Source of the DNA: Planctomycetota bacterium
Lineage (GTDB): Bacteria > Planctomycetota > UBA8742 > UBA2392
Direction: 5' to 3'
DNA: 64,000 nucleotides
Assembly: GCA_016712285.1 (NCBI GenBank)
Contig: JADJRK010000001.1
Location: 1,426,001 to 1,490,000 of the forward strand
The translations under genes and the position numbers were made by a program. The first letter of the stretch is position 1; every line of letters starts with the position of its first letter. Shown piece by piece: positions 33,379 to 41,122 of the stretch. The notes under the pieces are model-generated. The model was given only the letters and a program-made list of their open reading frames with translations. It did not search any database and was not told where the DNA came from.

Positions 33379-34290
33379 ATGCGTCAGGCTTTGCTGCTGG
33401 TAATGCTAACTGACTTGCTCTGCTTGGTGGGATGCGTGGCGAGGAACCCCGAACCCGTAGAGCCTTCCACTGCTACGACCGCTCCCGTTGAATTCGAAAC
33501 CACCGACGAAACCCCGCCTGCTAAGCGCTTTCCGGACTCGCCATTTCTGTCGGCGGTCGTTCGCGCGGGTTTGCTTGGACATGAGTGGGAAGTAGTCGAC
33601 TCAATCGACCTGCGCGGCACCATCACCGTAGACGAAACCCCGTATCTGGTGCTGTACGTGAACCGTTACCTCTGGCTTTCCAGCTACAACCAGCGCGGCG
33701 GCTCATACTGGCTGATCTGCGACGCCGCGATGAGGCCGGTCTGGATGAACCCTGACTACGGCGGATCGCCTGGTATATGCGAAGGCAACACCATTCAGGT
33801 GAACCTCACTGATAAGTTCTTCGAACTCGGCAACGCAGATGGGAACGGCGACTTCCTGACTTTCACCCGCGAAGGCGACCACCTCACTGCATCCATCGAC
33901 TGGAAGTCCGACGAGACACGCATCGCCCATGCCTTGAACTGGCGGAAGTGGCGGGATGACAGTCACGAACCGGATGAGGAAGTCACAAAGCTTGTTCCCG
34001 TGGCCGGGCATCCGAGCTGGCGCATCGTGCTCACCGTGTATGCCGGCATTACGCACCAAGGGTGCGCGAGCCTGGTGGACATCAATGCAGACGGCGAGTT
34101 TGGAGTTCGGGAGATCGACGGAGTTTTCGCTGACCAGACCTGCGTTCCCACCGACGCTGGCACGATCCGCCCGCTCTGGTGCCCATACACGTTCGCATGG
34201 CTCGACTGGAACTGCAGGAGCGCTGAGTACCGCACCGTAGGGGTCATTCGCGGAGAGAACTGGATTGAGCTCGGCACCGTGTCGAGATGA
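33379..34290 (+). CDS. Lipoprotein of unknown family
   Basis: 303 residues from the ATG at 33379; an in-frame ATG seven codons earlier would lengthen the signal. The signal ends CLVGC, a lipobox, giving a lipid-anchored envelope protein. The mature part starts with a Pro/Thr/Glu-rich stretch, then globular sequence with many Trp and Tyr (YLVLYVNRYLWLSSYNQRGGSYWLICD), two Asp/Asn/Gly-rich turns (NADGNGDF, DINADGEFGVREIDG, the latter like half a calcium loop), and five or six Cys. Not recognised. Its codon use is less GC-biased than its neighbours, so it may be a later arrival between glnA and the ligase operon. Confidence 0.68.
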   Translation: MRQALLLVMLTDLLCLVGCVARNPEPVEPSTATTAPVEFETTDETPPAKRFPDSPFLSAVVRAGLLGHEWEVVDSIDLRGTITVDETPYLVLYVNRYLWLSSYNQRGGSYWLICDAAMRPVWMNPDYGGSPGICEGNTIQVNLTDKFFELGNADGNGDFLTFTREGDHLTASIDWKSDETRIAHALNWRKWRDDSHEPDEEVTKLVPVAGHPSWRIVLTVYAGITHQGCASLVDINADGEFGVREIDGVFADQTCVPTDAGTIRPLWCPYTFAWLDWNCRSAEYRTVGVIRGENWIELGTVSR

Positions 34291-34364
34291 GCGAGCGCTT
34301 GCCCGTCGCTGGCGCTCCGGGCTCCTGTTGCCTTTGCTTGCGCGTTGTATCCTTGCCGACGTTG

Positions 34365-35072
34365 ATGAAACGTTCCCTTGAATTCGAAATCTCGGCGCAA
34401 CCCGATTCCCGCTCTTGCGGTGTTACCTGCCTGGACGCGGTTTACGCCTACTACGGCCTCGAGATCCCGGTGCGCCAGCTTGCCCTTGAGGTTGAGCACC
34501 TCGAGAGCGGCGGCACGCTGGCGGTCATGCTGGCCTGTGACGCGTTGCGACGCGGGTTCAAAGCCACGATCTACACATGCAACCTGCACGTCTTTGACCC
34601 CACGTGGTTCAAGGGCAAGGTCAATATTGCCGAAAAGCTGTTGCGGCAGGCGCAGTTCAAGCACGACGACGAAAAGCTGCAGGTCGCCACGCGCCGCTAT
34701 GTCGAGTTCTTTGACCTCGGCGGCAAACTGAAGTACGAGCCCCTCAAGGGCCGCCTGGTCCGTGACTTCCTGAACGACGACATTCCCATCCTGGTGGGCC
34801 TGTCCGCCACGCACCTGTACGGCACGCCGCGCGAGTACGGCGCCACTGACGAATACGACGACGTCAAGGGCACGCCCGCCGGCCACTTTGTCGTGCTGTG
34901 CGGCTACAACCGCGACGAGCGCACCGTGCGCGTAGCCGACCCGCTGCTGCCCAACCCGATGACCGGCGACAAGCAGTATTACGATGTTGACATGGATCGG
35001 CTGATCTCGTCTATCCTGCTGGGCATCGTTACCTATGATGCCAACCTGTTGATCATCGAACCGAAGGGATAG
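34365..35072 (+). CDS. C39-like cysteine peptidase of the RLAN/ATP-grasp system
   Basis: 235 residues from the ATG at 34365; the open frame upstream to 34287 has no ribosome-binding site. The papain-like triad can be placed: C18 in RSCGVTCL, H174 in AGHFVVLCGY, and D192 in VADPLL, as in peptidase family C39. There is no signal peptide or membrane helix, so it works in the cytoplasm. It is the first gene of a set with an ATP-grasp ligase, a GCS2-type ligase and an N-formylglutamate amidohydrolase. In that context (known from the amidoligase survey of Iyer, Aravind and colleagues) the peptidase is thought to cleave or transfer the peptide-like product of the ligases. The substrate is unknown. 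Confidence 0.85.
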   Translation: MKRSLEFEISAQPDSRSCGVTCLDAVYAYYGLEIPVRQLALEVEHLESGGTLAVMLACDALRRGFKATIYTCNLHVFDPTWFKGKVNIAEKLLRQAQFKHDDEKLQVATRRYVEFFDLGGKLKYEPLKGRLVRDFLNDDIPILVGLSATHLYGTPREYGATDEYDDVKGTPAGHFVVLCGYNRDERTVRVADPLLPNPMTGDKQYYDVDMDRLISSILLGIVTYDANLLIIEPKG

Positions 35073-35163
35073 TTCTGCGTTCCGTGTTCCGAGTTCCGCG
35101 TTGGCCCCGCAATCCGCCAACATCAGGAACCCGAGACACGACACCCGGAACTCAGAACTGAAC
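35072..35163. repeat. Two opposed heptamer-phased blocks
   Basis: GTTCTGC, GTTCCGT, GTTCCGA, GTTCCGC, GTTGGCC run from 35072 to 35106. ACCCGAG, ACACGAC, ACCCGGA, ACTCAGA, ACTGAAC run from 35129 to 35163. The second block is roughly the complement of the first, so the RNA could form an imperfect long hairpin between the peptidase and ligase genes. Confidence 0.75.
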
Positions 35164-35168
35164 CTGCC

Positions 35169-36635
35169 GTGACCACCCTCATCGTCGTCAATCGTCCTGA
35201 AAAGTGGCCGCTGGACATTCCAGGCGTTCAGGTCGTGGCTGCCCGCACCTACCTTACCGACCGCCGCTTCAGCGACCTCAAGGGCACCAAGGTGTTCAAC
35301 CTGTGCCGCCACTACGCGTATCAGCGGCTTGGCTACTACGTGTCGCTGCTGGCGGAGGCGCGCGGGCACCGGCCGATGCCCGACATCAACACGATCATGA
35401 ACCTGCGCAACCTCAGCATGCCGCGCGGCGAATCGCAGGAACTGGACGAAGAAATCCAGCGTGTGCTCAAGCCGATCAAGGGCGACGAGTTCACGGTCAG
35501 CATTTACTTCGGGCGCAACATGGCGGCGCGTTACAAGCGCCTGGCGCTGATGCTGTTCAACCTGTTTCCCGCGCCGTTTCTGCGCGCCGAGTTCGTGCGC
35601 GAAAACGACTGGTGGTCGCTCACCCACATCGGGACCATCCCGTTTTCCGAAGTGCCGGATACGCACCGTGATTTCGTGCAGGCCAGCGCCACGACCTACC
35701 TGTCGCGCGACCATCGCCGGCCCTCGCAGCGCAACCGGCCCAAGTACGACCTTGCGGTGCTCTACGACCCCACCGAGAAGTACAAGCCGTCGAACGACCG
35801 CGCGATCAAGCGCTTCTGCGACGCGGCATGGGACCTGGGCATCAACACCGAGCTGATCGGCAAGTCCGACTACGGCCGCCTGGCCGAGTTCGACGCGCTG
35901 TTCATTCGCGAGACGACGGCCGTCAACCATCACACCTACCGGTTTTCGCGCCGCGCCGCAAATTTGGGACTCGTGGTGATTGACGACCCGCTCAGCATTC
36001 TGCGCTGCACCAACAAGGTGTACCTGGCAGAGCTGCTGGACCATGCCGAGATACCGGCCCCGCGCACGGTGATCGCCCATGAAGACAACCTCGATGACGT
36101 GATCATCCACCTGGGCCTGCCCTGCGTGCTCAAGCGCCCCGACGGCGCCTTCAGCCAGGGCGTAATGAAAGCCGCCGACGTCAGTGAACTGCGCGGCGTG
36201 ATTGAGGCCATGCTGGAAGACAGCGAACTCGTGATCGCGCAGGAGTGGATGCCCACCGAGTATGACTGGCGCATCGGTGTGCTCGACGGCCGGCCACTCT
36301 ACGCCTGCCGCTACCACATGGCCAAAGAGCATTGGCAGATCGCGAAACACGATGGAACAAGCTCGCGTTACGGAAAGGTCGAGCCCGTGGCCATCCACGA
36401 GGCGCCGCCCAAGGTTGTCGATATTGCGGTCAAGGCCACGCGGCTGATCGGCCGCAGCCTTTACGGCGTAGACATCAAAGAGGTGTCGGGCAAACCGCAT
36501 GTGATTGAAGTGAACGACAACCCCAACCTCGACGCGGGCTATGAAGACGCCATCCTGAAAGACGAGCTGTGGCGGCGCATTGCCGACGTGTTTCGGCAGC
36601 GCATCGAGGCGCAACGCGACGGAGCCGCCAAGTGA
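35169..36635 (+). CDS. RimK-like ATP-grasp ligase with N-terminal RLAN domain
   Basis: 488 residues, GTG start at 35169 with a weak ribosome-binding site. Residues 1-190 look like the RLAN domain (RimK-like ATP-grasp N-terminal), with FNLCRHYAYQRLGYYVSLLAEARGHR and VSIYFGRNMAARYKRLAL. The ATP-grasp part follows: the linker DDPLSILRCTNKVYLAELL (about 277-295), PCVLKRPDGAFSQGV (phosphate-binding), IAQEWMPTEYDWRIGVLDG, and the metal-binding end HVIEVNDNPNLDAGYE. ATP-grasp RimK relatives form an amide bond between a carboxylate and an amino acid through an acyl phosphate, often adding glutamate. The product of this subfamily is not established. The next gene overlaps its stop (GTGA), so both ligases are made together. 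Confidence 0.9.
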   Translation: MTTLIVVNRPEKWPLDIPGVQVVAARTYLTDRRFSDLKGTKVFNLCRHYAYQRLGYYVSLLAEARGHRPMPDINTIMNLRNLSMPRGESQELDEEIQRVLKPIKGDEFTVSIYFGRNMAARYKRLALMLFNLFPAPFLRAEFVRENDWWSLTHIGTIPFSEVPDTHRDFVQASATTYLSRDHRRPSQRNRPKYDLAVLYDPTEKYKPSNDRAIKRFCDAAWDLGINTELIGKSDYGRLAEFDALFIRETTAVNHHTYRFSRRAANLGLVVIDDPLSILRCTNKVYLAELLDHAEIPAPRTVIAHEDNLDDVIIHLGLPCVLKRPDGAFSQGVMKAADVSELRGVIEAMLEDSELVIAQEWMPTEYDWRIGVLDGRPLYACRYHMAKEHWQIAKHDGTSSRYGKVEPVAIHEAPPKVVDIAVKATRLIGRSLYGVDIKEVSGKPHVIEVNDNPNLDAGYEDAILKDELWRRIADVFRQRIEAQRDGAAK

Positions 36636-37846
36636 CACTGCACCTGTGGCAAGGCTTCGGCGTCGAGCTCGAGTACATGATCGTCGACCGGCAGACGCTT
36701 GCGGCGCGGCCGATCAGCGACGAGTTGCTCAAAGCCGTCGGCGCCGAAGGCGGCGACATCGAACGCGGCGACGCCGCCTGGTCCAACGAGCTGGTCCTGC
36801 ACGTGATCGAGTTCAAGACCAACGGCCCGGCGCCTGAACTGGCGGCCTTGCCCGCACTGTTCAATGACCAGGTTCGCGCCGCCAACACCGCGCTTGAGCC
36901 GATGGGCGCGATGCTGCTGCCCGGCGGCATGCACCCGCACTTTGACCCCGCCACCGAGACGCGCATCTGGCCCCACGACTACAACGTCGTCTACGAAACC
37001 TACAACCGCATCTTTGATTGCCGCGGCCACGGCTGGAGCAACCTGCAGGCCACGCACCTGAACCTGCCCTTTGCCGACGACGCGGAGTTCGCGCAGCTGC
37101 ACGCGGCCGTGCGATACATGTTGCCGTTGCTGCCGGGGCTGGCAGCTGCGTCGCCGGTCGCCGAAGGACGCCTGCAACCGGCGCTGGACTTCCGGCTTGT
37201 GAACTATGCGCAGAACAGCGCGCGCATCCCAAGCTCAACGGGAGACGTGATTCCCGAGCCGCTGTACACGCAGCAGGACTACTACGAGGGCATTCTGCAC
37301 AAGATCTGGGCGGACACCGCGCCCTTCGACCCCGACGGCAACCTGCGCGGCGAGTTCGCCAACGCGCGCGGCGCCATCGCCCGCTTTGACCGCATGGCGG
37401 TCGAGATTCGCGTGCTGGACATCCAGGAGTGCCCGCTGGTTGACGTCGCGATCTGCGCGGCAATTGTTGCAGCGCTCAAGGCACTGATCGCGCAGCGCTG
37501 GGTGCCGCTGGACGACATCGCGCGCGCTGAGGTCAAGCCGCTGGCGGCCATATTGCAGGCGGCGATGGTCGAGGGCGAGAACACGGTGATCGACGACCTG
37601 GCCTACCTGCGCGGCTTCGGGATCGACGAGCCGTTGAGCATTGGCGAAGTCTGGCACCACCTGGCGTACGAAACCGGGCTGGCGGAGCCCTGGCGCAGGG
37701 TGGTGCGCACGATTGAGCAGCAGGGCACGCTGGCAACCCGCATTCGGCGGGCGCTCGGCGCTGCGCCCACGCGCGCGCAGATCGACGGCGTGTACCGGGC
37801 GCTCTCGCAGTGCCTTGCCAATGGACGCATGTTCGAGCCGCAATGA
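36632..37846 (+). CDS. GCS2-type carboxylate-amine ligase
   Basis: 404 residues from the GTG at 36632, whose GTGA overlaps the stop of the ATP-grasp gene; a frame open from 36569 would overlap more. The glutamate-cysteine ligase 2 fold shows as GFGVELEYMIVD (8-19, metal-binding Glu), SNELVLHVIEFKTNGPAP, AMLLPGGMHPHFDP, SNLQATHLNLPFADDAEF and MAVEIRVLDIQECPLVD. Known relatives ligate glutamate to cysteine (YbdK) or other amines. This one sits beside a second, ATP-grasp, ligase, so the pair should add two different building blocks to one product. Cytoplasmic, no signal peptide. The next gene starts inside its stop codon (ATGA). Confidence 0.88.
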   Translation: MTLHLWQGFGVELEYMIVDRQTLAARPISDELLKAVGAEGGDIERGDAAWSNELVLHVIEFKTNGPAPELAALPALFNDQVRAANTALEPMGAMLLPGGMHPHFDPATETRIWPHDYNVVYETYNRIFDCRGHGWSNLQATHLNLPFADDAEFAQLHAAVRYMLPLLPGLAAASPVAEGRLQPALDFRLVNYAQNSARIPSSTGDVIPEPLYTQQDYYEGILHKIWADTAPFDPDGNLRGEFANARGAIARFDRMAVEIRVLDIQECPLVDVAICAAIVAALKALIAQRWVPLDDIARAEVKPLAAILQAAMVEGENTVIDDLAYLRGFGIDEPLSIGEVWHHLAYETGLAEPWRRVVRTIEQQGTLATRIRRALGAAPTRAQIDGVYRALSQCLANGRMFEPQ

Positions 37847-38529
37847 AGTTCAAGTCCGTCATTGTCTCCTGTGAACACGCAAGCAACGCGGTGCCGGCGC
37901 GCTGGCGGGCAGGGTTTCGTGGCCACGAACGCGTGCTCGACACCCACCGCGCCTGGGACCCGGGTGCAGCACTGCTCGCGCGCGAACTGGCGCTGGCGCT
38001 GAACGCGCCCGCGTTCTTCGGCGAAGTCACGCGGCTGCTGATTGACCTCAACCGAAGCGCCGATCACCCTGGCGTGCACTCCGAGTTCACGCCGCAGAAT
38101 GCCCGCGCCGAGCTGTTGAAACGCTACTGGCGCCCCTACCGCGGCGCCGTGCGCACAGCCGTCGCGCGCGCGCTGAAGCGCGGGCCGACGCTACACCTTT
38201 CGATCCACAGTTTCACGCCCGTGCTCGATGGCAAGGTGCGCACCACCGAATTCGGCTTGCTGTATGACCCCGCCCGGCCGGGCGAAAAACAGTTTGTGCA
38301 GCGCTGGCAGCGGGCCCTGAGACGCGCGTTGCCAAACATGCGCACCAAGTTGAACAACCCGTACCGTGGCACGAGCGACGGCTGCACCACCGCGCTGCGG
38401 GCCGAGTTCGGGCGGCGCTATTGCGGCATTGAGCTGGAAATGAACCACGCGTTCTGCGCCAAACCGCCAGAAACCTGGGCCGACGTTCGCGCCGCGATTG
38501 TCGCCTCTGTGCTGCGCGTACTTGCCTGA
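37843..38529 (+). CDS. N-formylglutamate amidohydrolase family protein
   Basis: 228 residues from the ATG at 37843, fixed by the ATGA overlap. Family landmarks are IVSCEHASNAVPARW (6-20), DTHRAWDPGA, LLIDLNRSADHP, HLSIHSFTPVLDG and GIELEMNHAFC. The His/Glu/Asp residues in these motifs bind the catalytic zinc in N-formylglutamate amidohydrolase (HutG type) and related carboxypeptidases. There is no histidine-degradation gene nearby, so a hut role is unlikely. In this operon it more likely removes a glutamyl or acyl group from the ligase product, for turnover or maturation. Cytoplasmic. Confidence 0.88.
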   Translation: MKFKSVIVSCEHASNAVPARWRAGFRGHERVLDTHRAWDPGAALLARELALALNAPAFFGEVTRLLIDLNRSADHPGVHSEFTPQNARAELLKRYWRPYRGAVRTAVARALKRGPTLHLSIHSFTPVLDGKVRTTEFGLLYDPARPGEKQFVQRWQRALRRALPNMRTKLNNPYRGTSDGCTTALRAEFGRRYCGIELEMNHAFCAKPPETWADVRAAIVASVLRVLA

Positions 38530-38634
38530 ATTGGCTGACCGCGCAGGCCCGCGCCAATCGTAATGTGTAGGGTCGGGATAGTCGCATTTGGGCCGCCTGC
38601 TACTACAATGGCCGCCCTGGGCGGGAGACGCTGC

Positions 38635-41076
38635 ATGTACAGGCTTACGATGCTATGCGCCATCGCGCTGTTGGCGACTTCGCTGTGTGCGCAGGACAAG
38701 GCGGTCGACATCGCCGTCGCCTACCCATCCACGACCATGGTCTACGGCACCATGGACAACAGCCGCCTGACCAAAGACCTCGAACTCGACGAGTTGATCA
38801 AGTCCCTGGGCAGCGAAACCGGCATGCCGGGCCTGGACGAGTTGCTTGTTGACCGGCTGGAACTGCAGGTCACACCCGCCGAAATCAAGAAACTGATCTC
38901 TGACCTCAAGCGCAGCAGCTTCGGGCTGCTGGATGTAGCCGTCACCGGCCCCAAGCTGATGGGCGTGTTCGAAGTTGCCGACCTGGCGGCTGTCTCGCGT
39001 GCGCTGAAGCAGGCAAGGCAGGAAGATCGCGCCACCGTGCCCGCAGTCAAGGACCACTACGGCACCGACATTTACGCCGTGGAGTTCCCCATGCCCGCCG
39101 AGGCGATCCAGCCCGGGCGCGGCATGCGCATGAACCCTTTCGGCGGTTGGATGCAGGACCAGGAATTCTGGATCAGCGTGTTCCAGGGGCGCTGGCTGGT
39201 GGTCAGCAACAGCTACACCGCAGTCACCGACGCGCTGGACTTCCTTTCGTTTCCCGATGACACCGTTGACACCCTGGTCTCCAGCAGCCGATTCCGAGAA
39301 GCCGTCAAGGAATACACCAAGCCTGACGCGCTGCTGTACGTCAGCATCGAGTCGGTGATCAACGCCGTTGAGCGCCTGGGCGGCGACCAGGGCCGCGGCA
39401 TGATGTGGTGGCAGATGCTGGGCTGGTGGTTCCCGATGGACATCGAAGAGGGCGCCGCCGGGTTCATGGTGCGGCTGCTCCAATATGAACAGTTCAAGAG
39501 TGCCTCGGCTGCCATGTGGCTGGATGAGGCCAAGGCCACCATGCGGATTGACGTCGGGTTTGCCTTTCACAATGCGCCCGGGTGGTTTGACGCGCTGCGC
39601 ATTGAGCCGCAGAAGCGGCCGTTTGCGGACATGATTCCCAGCGACACGACACTGGCGCTCACCGAGTGCGTGAAGGACCCGATGGCACTGTACCGCGAGG
39701 TCAAAGAGTTTTTCGTGAGTCGCGCCCGGACCGCGGGCCAGGACGAACTGGCCGAGGCATGGGAGACGTGGGAAAAGGGCCTGACCGCCGAGGGCGCCAA
39801 CCTGGAAGAAATGCTGGGGCACCTGGCCGGCGAACAGGCGTTGATCCTGCTGCCCAAGCAGGAAGAGAGCGATACCCCGTTCGACATCCAGCCCGCCACC
39901 TACGCCACCATGTTCTCGGTCAAAGACTGCGCCGCCGCCGAGAAGTACCTGTTCGAGAACCTGCTGCCGAGCCCGCTGGGCGAGTTCCTGCGCCCCGCCG
40001 AGGGCGGCCTGACGCCGGTCGAGATTCACAACGGCATCGAGATTCACTATGCGTCGGTCGGCAACGTCGCGTTCGCGCTGGTGCCCAAGCAGGACGGCTC
40101 GGGCGTGCTGATGTTCGGCGAATCTGAAGCCATCAAGCGCATCGTAGACGCGCACTCAGCCGGCAAAAACGTGGCCACGCTGACTTCATGGAAGGCCGCG
40201 CAGGCGATGCTGCCCGAGAAGTCGAGCATGGGGATGTACCTGAACGCCGGGGCGCTGATCAAGGCAGTCGGCAACATCTTCAGCATGTTCAATAACTCGT
40301 GGTGGTGGGACCAGGAAGGTGACGACGGTTTCGACCGTGACGACACCGACAAGGACAAAGACCAGGTCCCGTACGTGTCGAGCTTCTTCGGCAACACCGT
40401 GATTGCGGGCGGCGCGCAAAGCGAAGACTCGGGCGTAAAGTTGCGCCTAGTGGCCGCCGGCTGGCCCGCACGCGAAAACATGCAGGAGATGGTCAACCAC
40501 TTCCGCGACGTCAAGCGCAACAAAGAGGTCCGCGACGACCTGCTGAAGGTCCGCGAGGGCATACTGGCGCACCTTGCCATCAAGGGCAGCCTGCCAAAGG
40601 CAATGTCAGACCTGGTAACCAACGGCTATGTGCGCGACGCGCAGGTCACGCAGGACCCGTTCAGTGGCGACGAGAAGCTTGAGTACAAACTCGCCGAAGT
40701 GCCCGAGAATGTGGACTCCCGGCAGGCCATCCTCATGGCCTATCAGCCGACGCCGGGGCTGCGCGGTAACCACCTTTGTGTGCTCTACAACCAGCATATC
40801 GTCGAGCTGACGCCGGAGAACCTGGAAAAGGCAATCGCCCGCGCCAAGCTTGGCGAGCCGCTGGAAGAAGCCATGTACGCCGAGAAGGTACAGCCGTTGC
40901 ACAACCAGAATCTGCGCGTTCCACGTTTCGTGGAAGAGGGCTGGAGCAACGAAGTAGAAGTGGTCGTGATCGACGACCAGGGCGAAGAAGAAGTGGTGCA
41001 AGTAGAAGAAGACGCAGCCCGCGAGACCACCGAGCGCATCCTCGACGAAAAAGAAGCAGCTAAAGAAGAAGACTAG
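38635..41076 (+). CDS. Large secreted protein, paralogue of the next gene
   Basis: 813 residues from the ATG at 38635, where a signal peptide (1-20, ending LATSLCAQ) starts; the frame is open 24 codons further up. I do not recognise a named domain. It has the general look of the DUF3352-type proteins: long alternating beta/alpha segments with LLYVSIESVINAVE, TLALTECVKDPMALYREV, TMFSVKDCAAAEKYLFENLL and a self-contained region near the end (DDLLKVREGILAHLAIKGSLPKAMSDLV). The tail is a run of Glu/Asp/Ala, coiled-coil-like. A second protein of the same build follows 46 bases later, so they probably form a pair in the periplasm or at the surface. Confidence 0.7.
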   Translation: MYRLTMLCAIALLATSLCAQDKAVDIAVAYPSTTMVYGTMDNSRLTKDLELDELIKSLGSETGMPGLDELLVDRLELQVTPAEIKKLISDLKRSSFGLLDVAVTGPKLMGVFEVADLAAVSRALKQARQEDRATVPAVKDHYGTDIYAVEFPMPAEAIQPGRGMRMNPFGGWMQDQEFWISVFQGRWLVVSNSYTAVTDALDFLSFPDDTVDTLVSSSRFREAVKEYTKPDALLYVSIESVINAVERLGGDQGRGMMWWQMLGWWFPMDIEEGAAGFMVRLLQYEQFKSASAAMWLDEAKATMRIDVGFAFHNAPGWFDALRIEPQKRPFADMIPSDTTLALTECVKDPMALYREVKEFFVSRARTAGQDELAEAWETWEKGLTAEGANLEEMLGHLAGEQALILLPKQEESDTPFDIQPATYATMFSVKDCAAAEKYLFENLLPSPLGEFLRPAEGGLTPVEIHNGIEIHYASVGNVAFALVPKQDGSGVLMFGESEAIKRIVDAHSAGKNVATLTSWKAAQAMLPEKSSMGMYLNAGALIKAVGNIFSMFNNSWWWDQEGDDGFDRDDTDKDKDQVPYVSSFFGNTVIAGGAQSEDSGVKLRLVAAGWPARENMQEMVNHFRDVKRNKEVRDDLLKVREGILAHLAIKGSLPKAMSDLVTNGYVRDAQVTQDPFSGDEKLEYKLAEVPENVDSRQAILMAYQPTPGLRGNHLCVLYNQHIVELTPENLEKAIARAKLGEPLEEAMYAEKVQPLHNQNLRVPRFVEEGWSNEVEVVVIDDQGEEEVVQVEEDAARETTERILDEKEAAKEED

Positions 41077-41122
41077 AAACCGACATGGGGCCTGACCTCG
41101 CAATACCGACTCGGGAGACGCA

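Noticed and set aside
33963..36638. 891-codon open frame on the minus strand
   Set aside because: It lies opposite the lipoprotein, C39 peptidase and ATP-grasp genes, all of which have clear motifs. The translation is Val/Ala/Arg/His-rich noise.
37843..38529. hutG in a histidine-degradation pathway
   Set aside because: No hutH, hutU or hutI is near, and the gene is translationally coupled to amidoligases.
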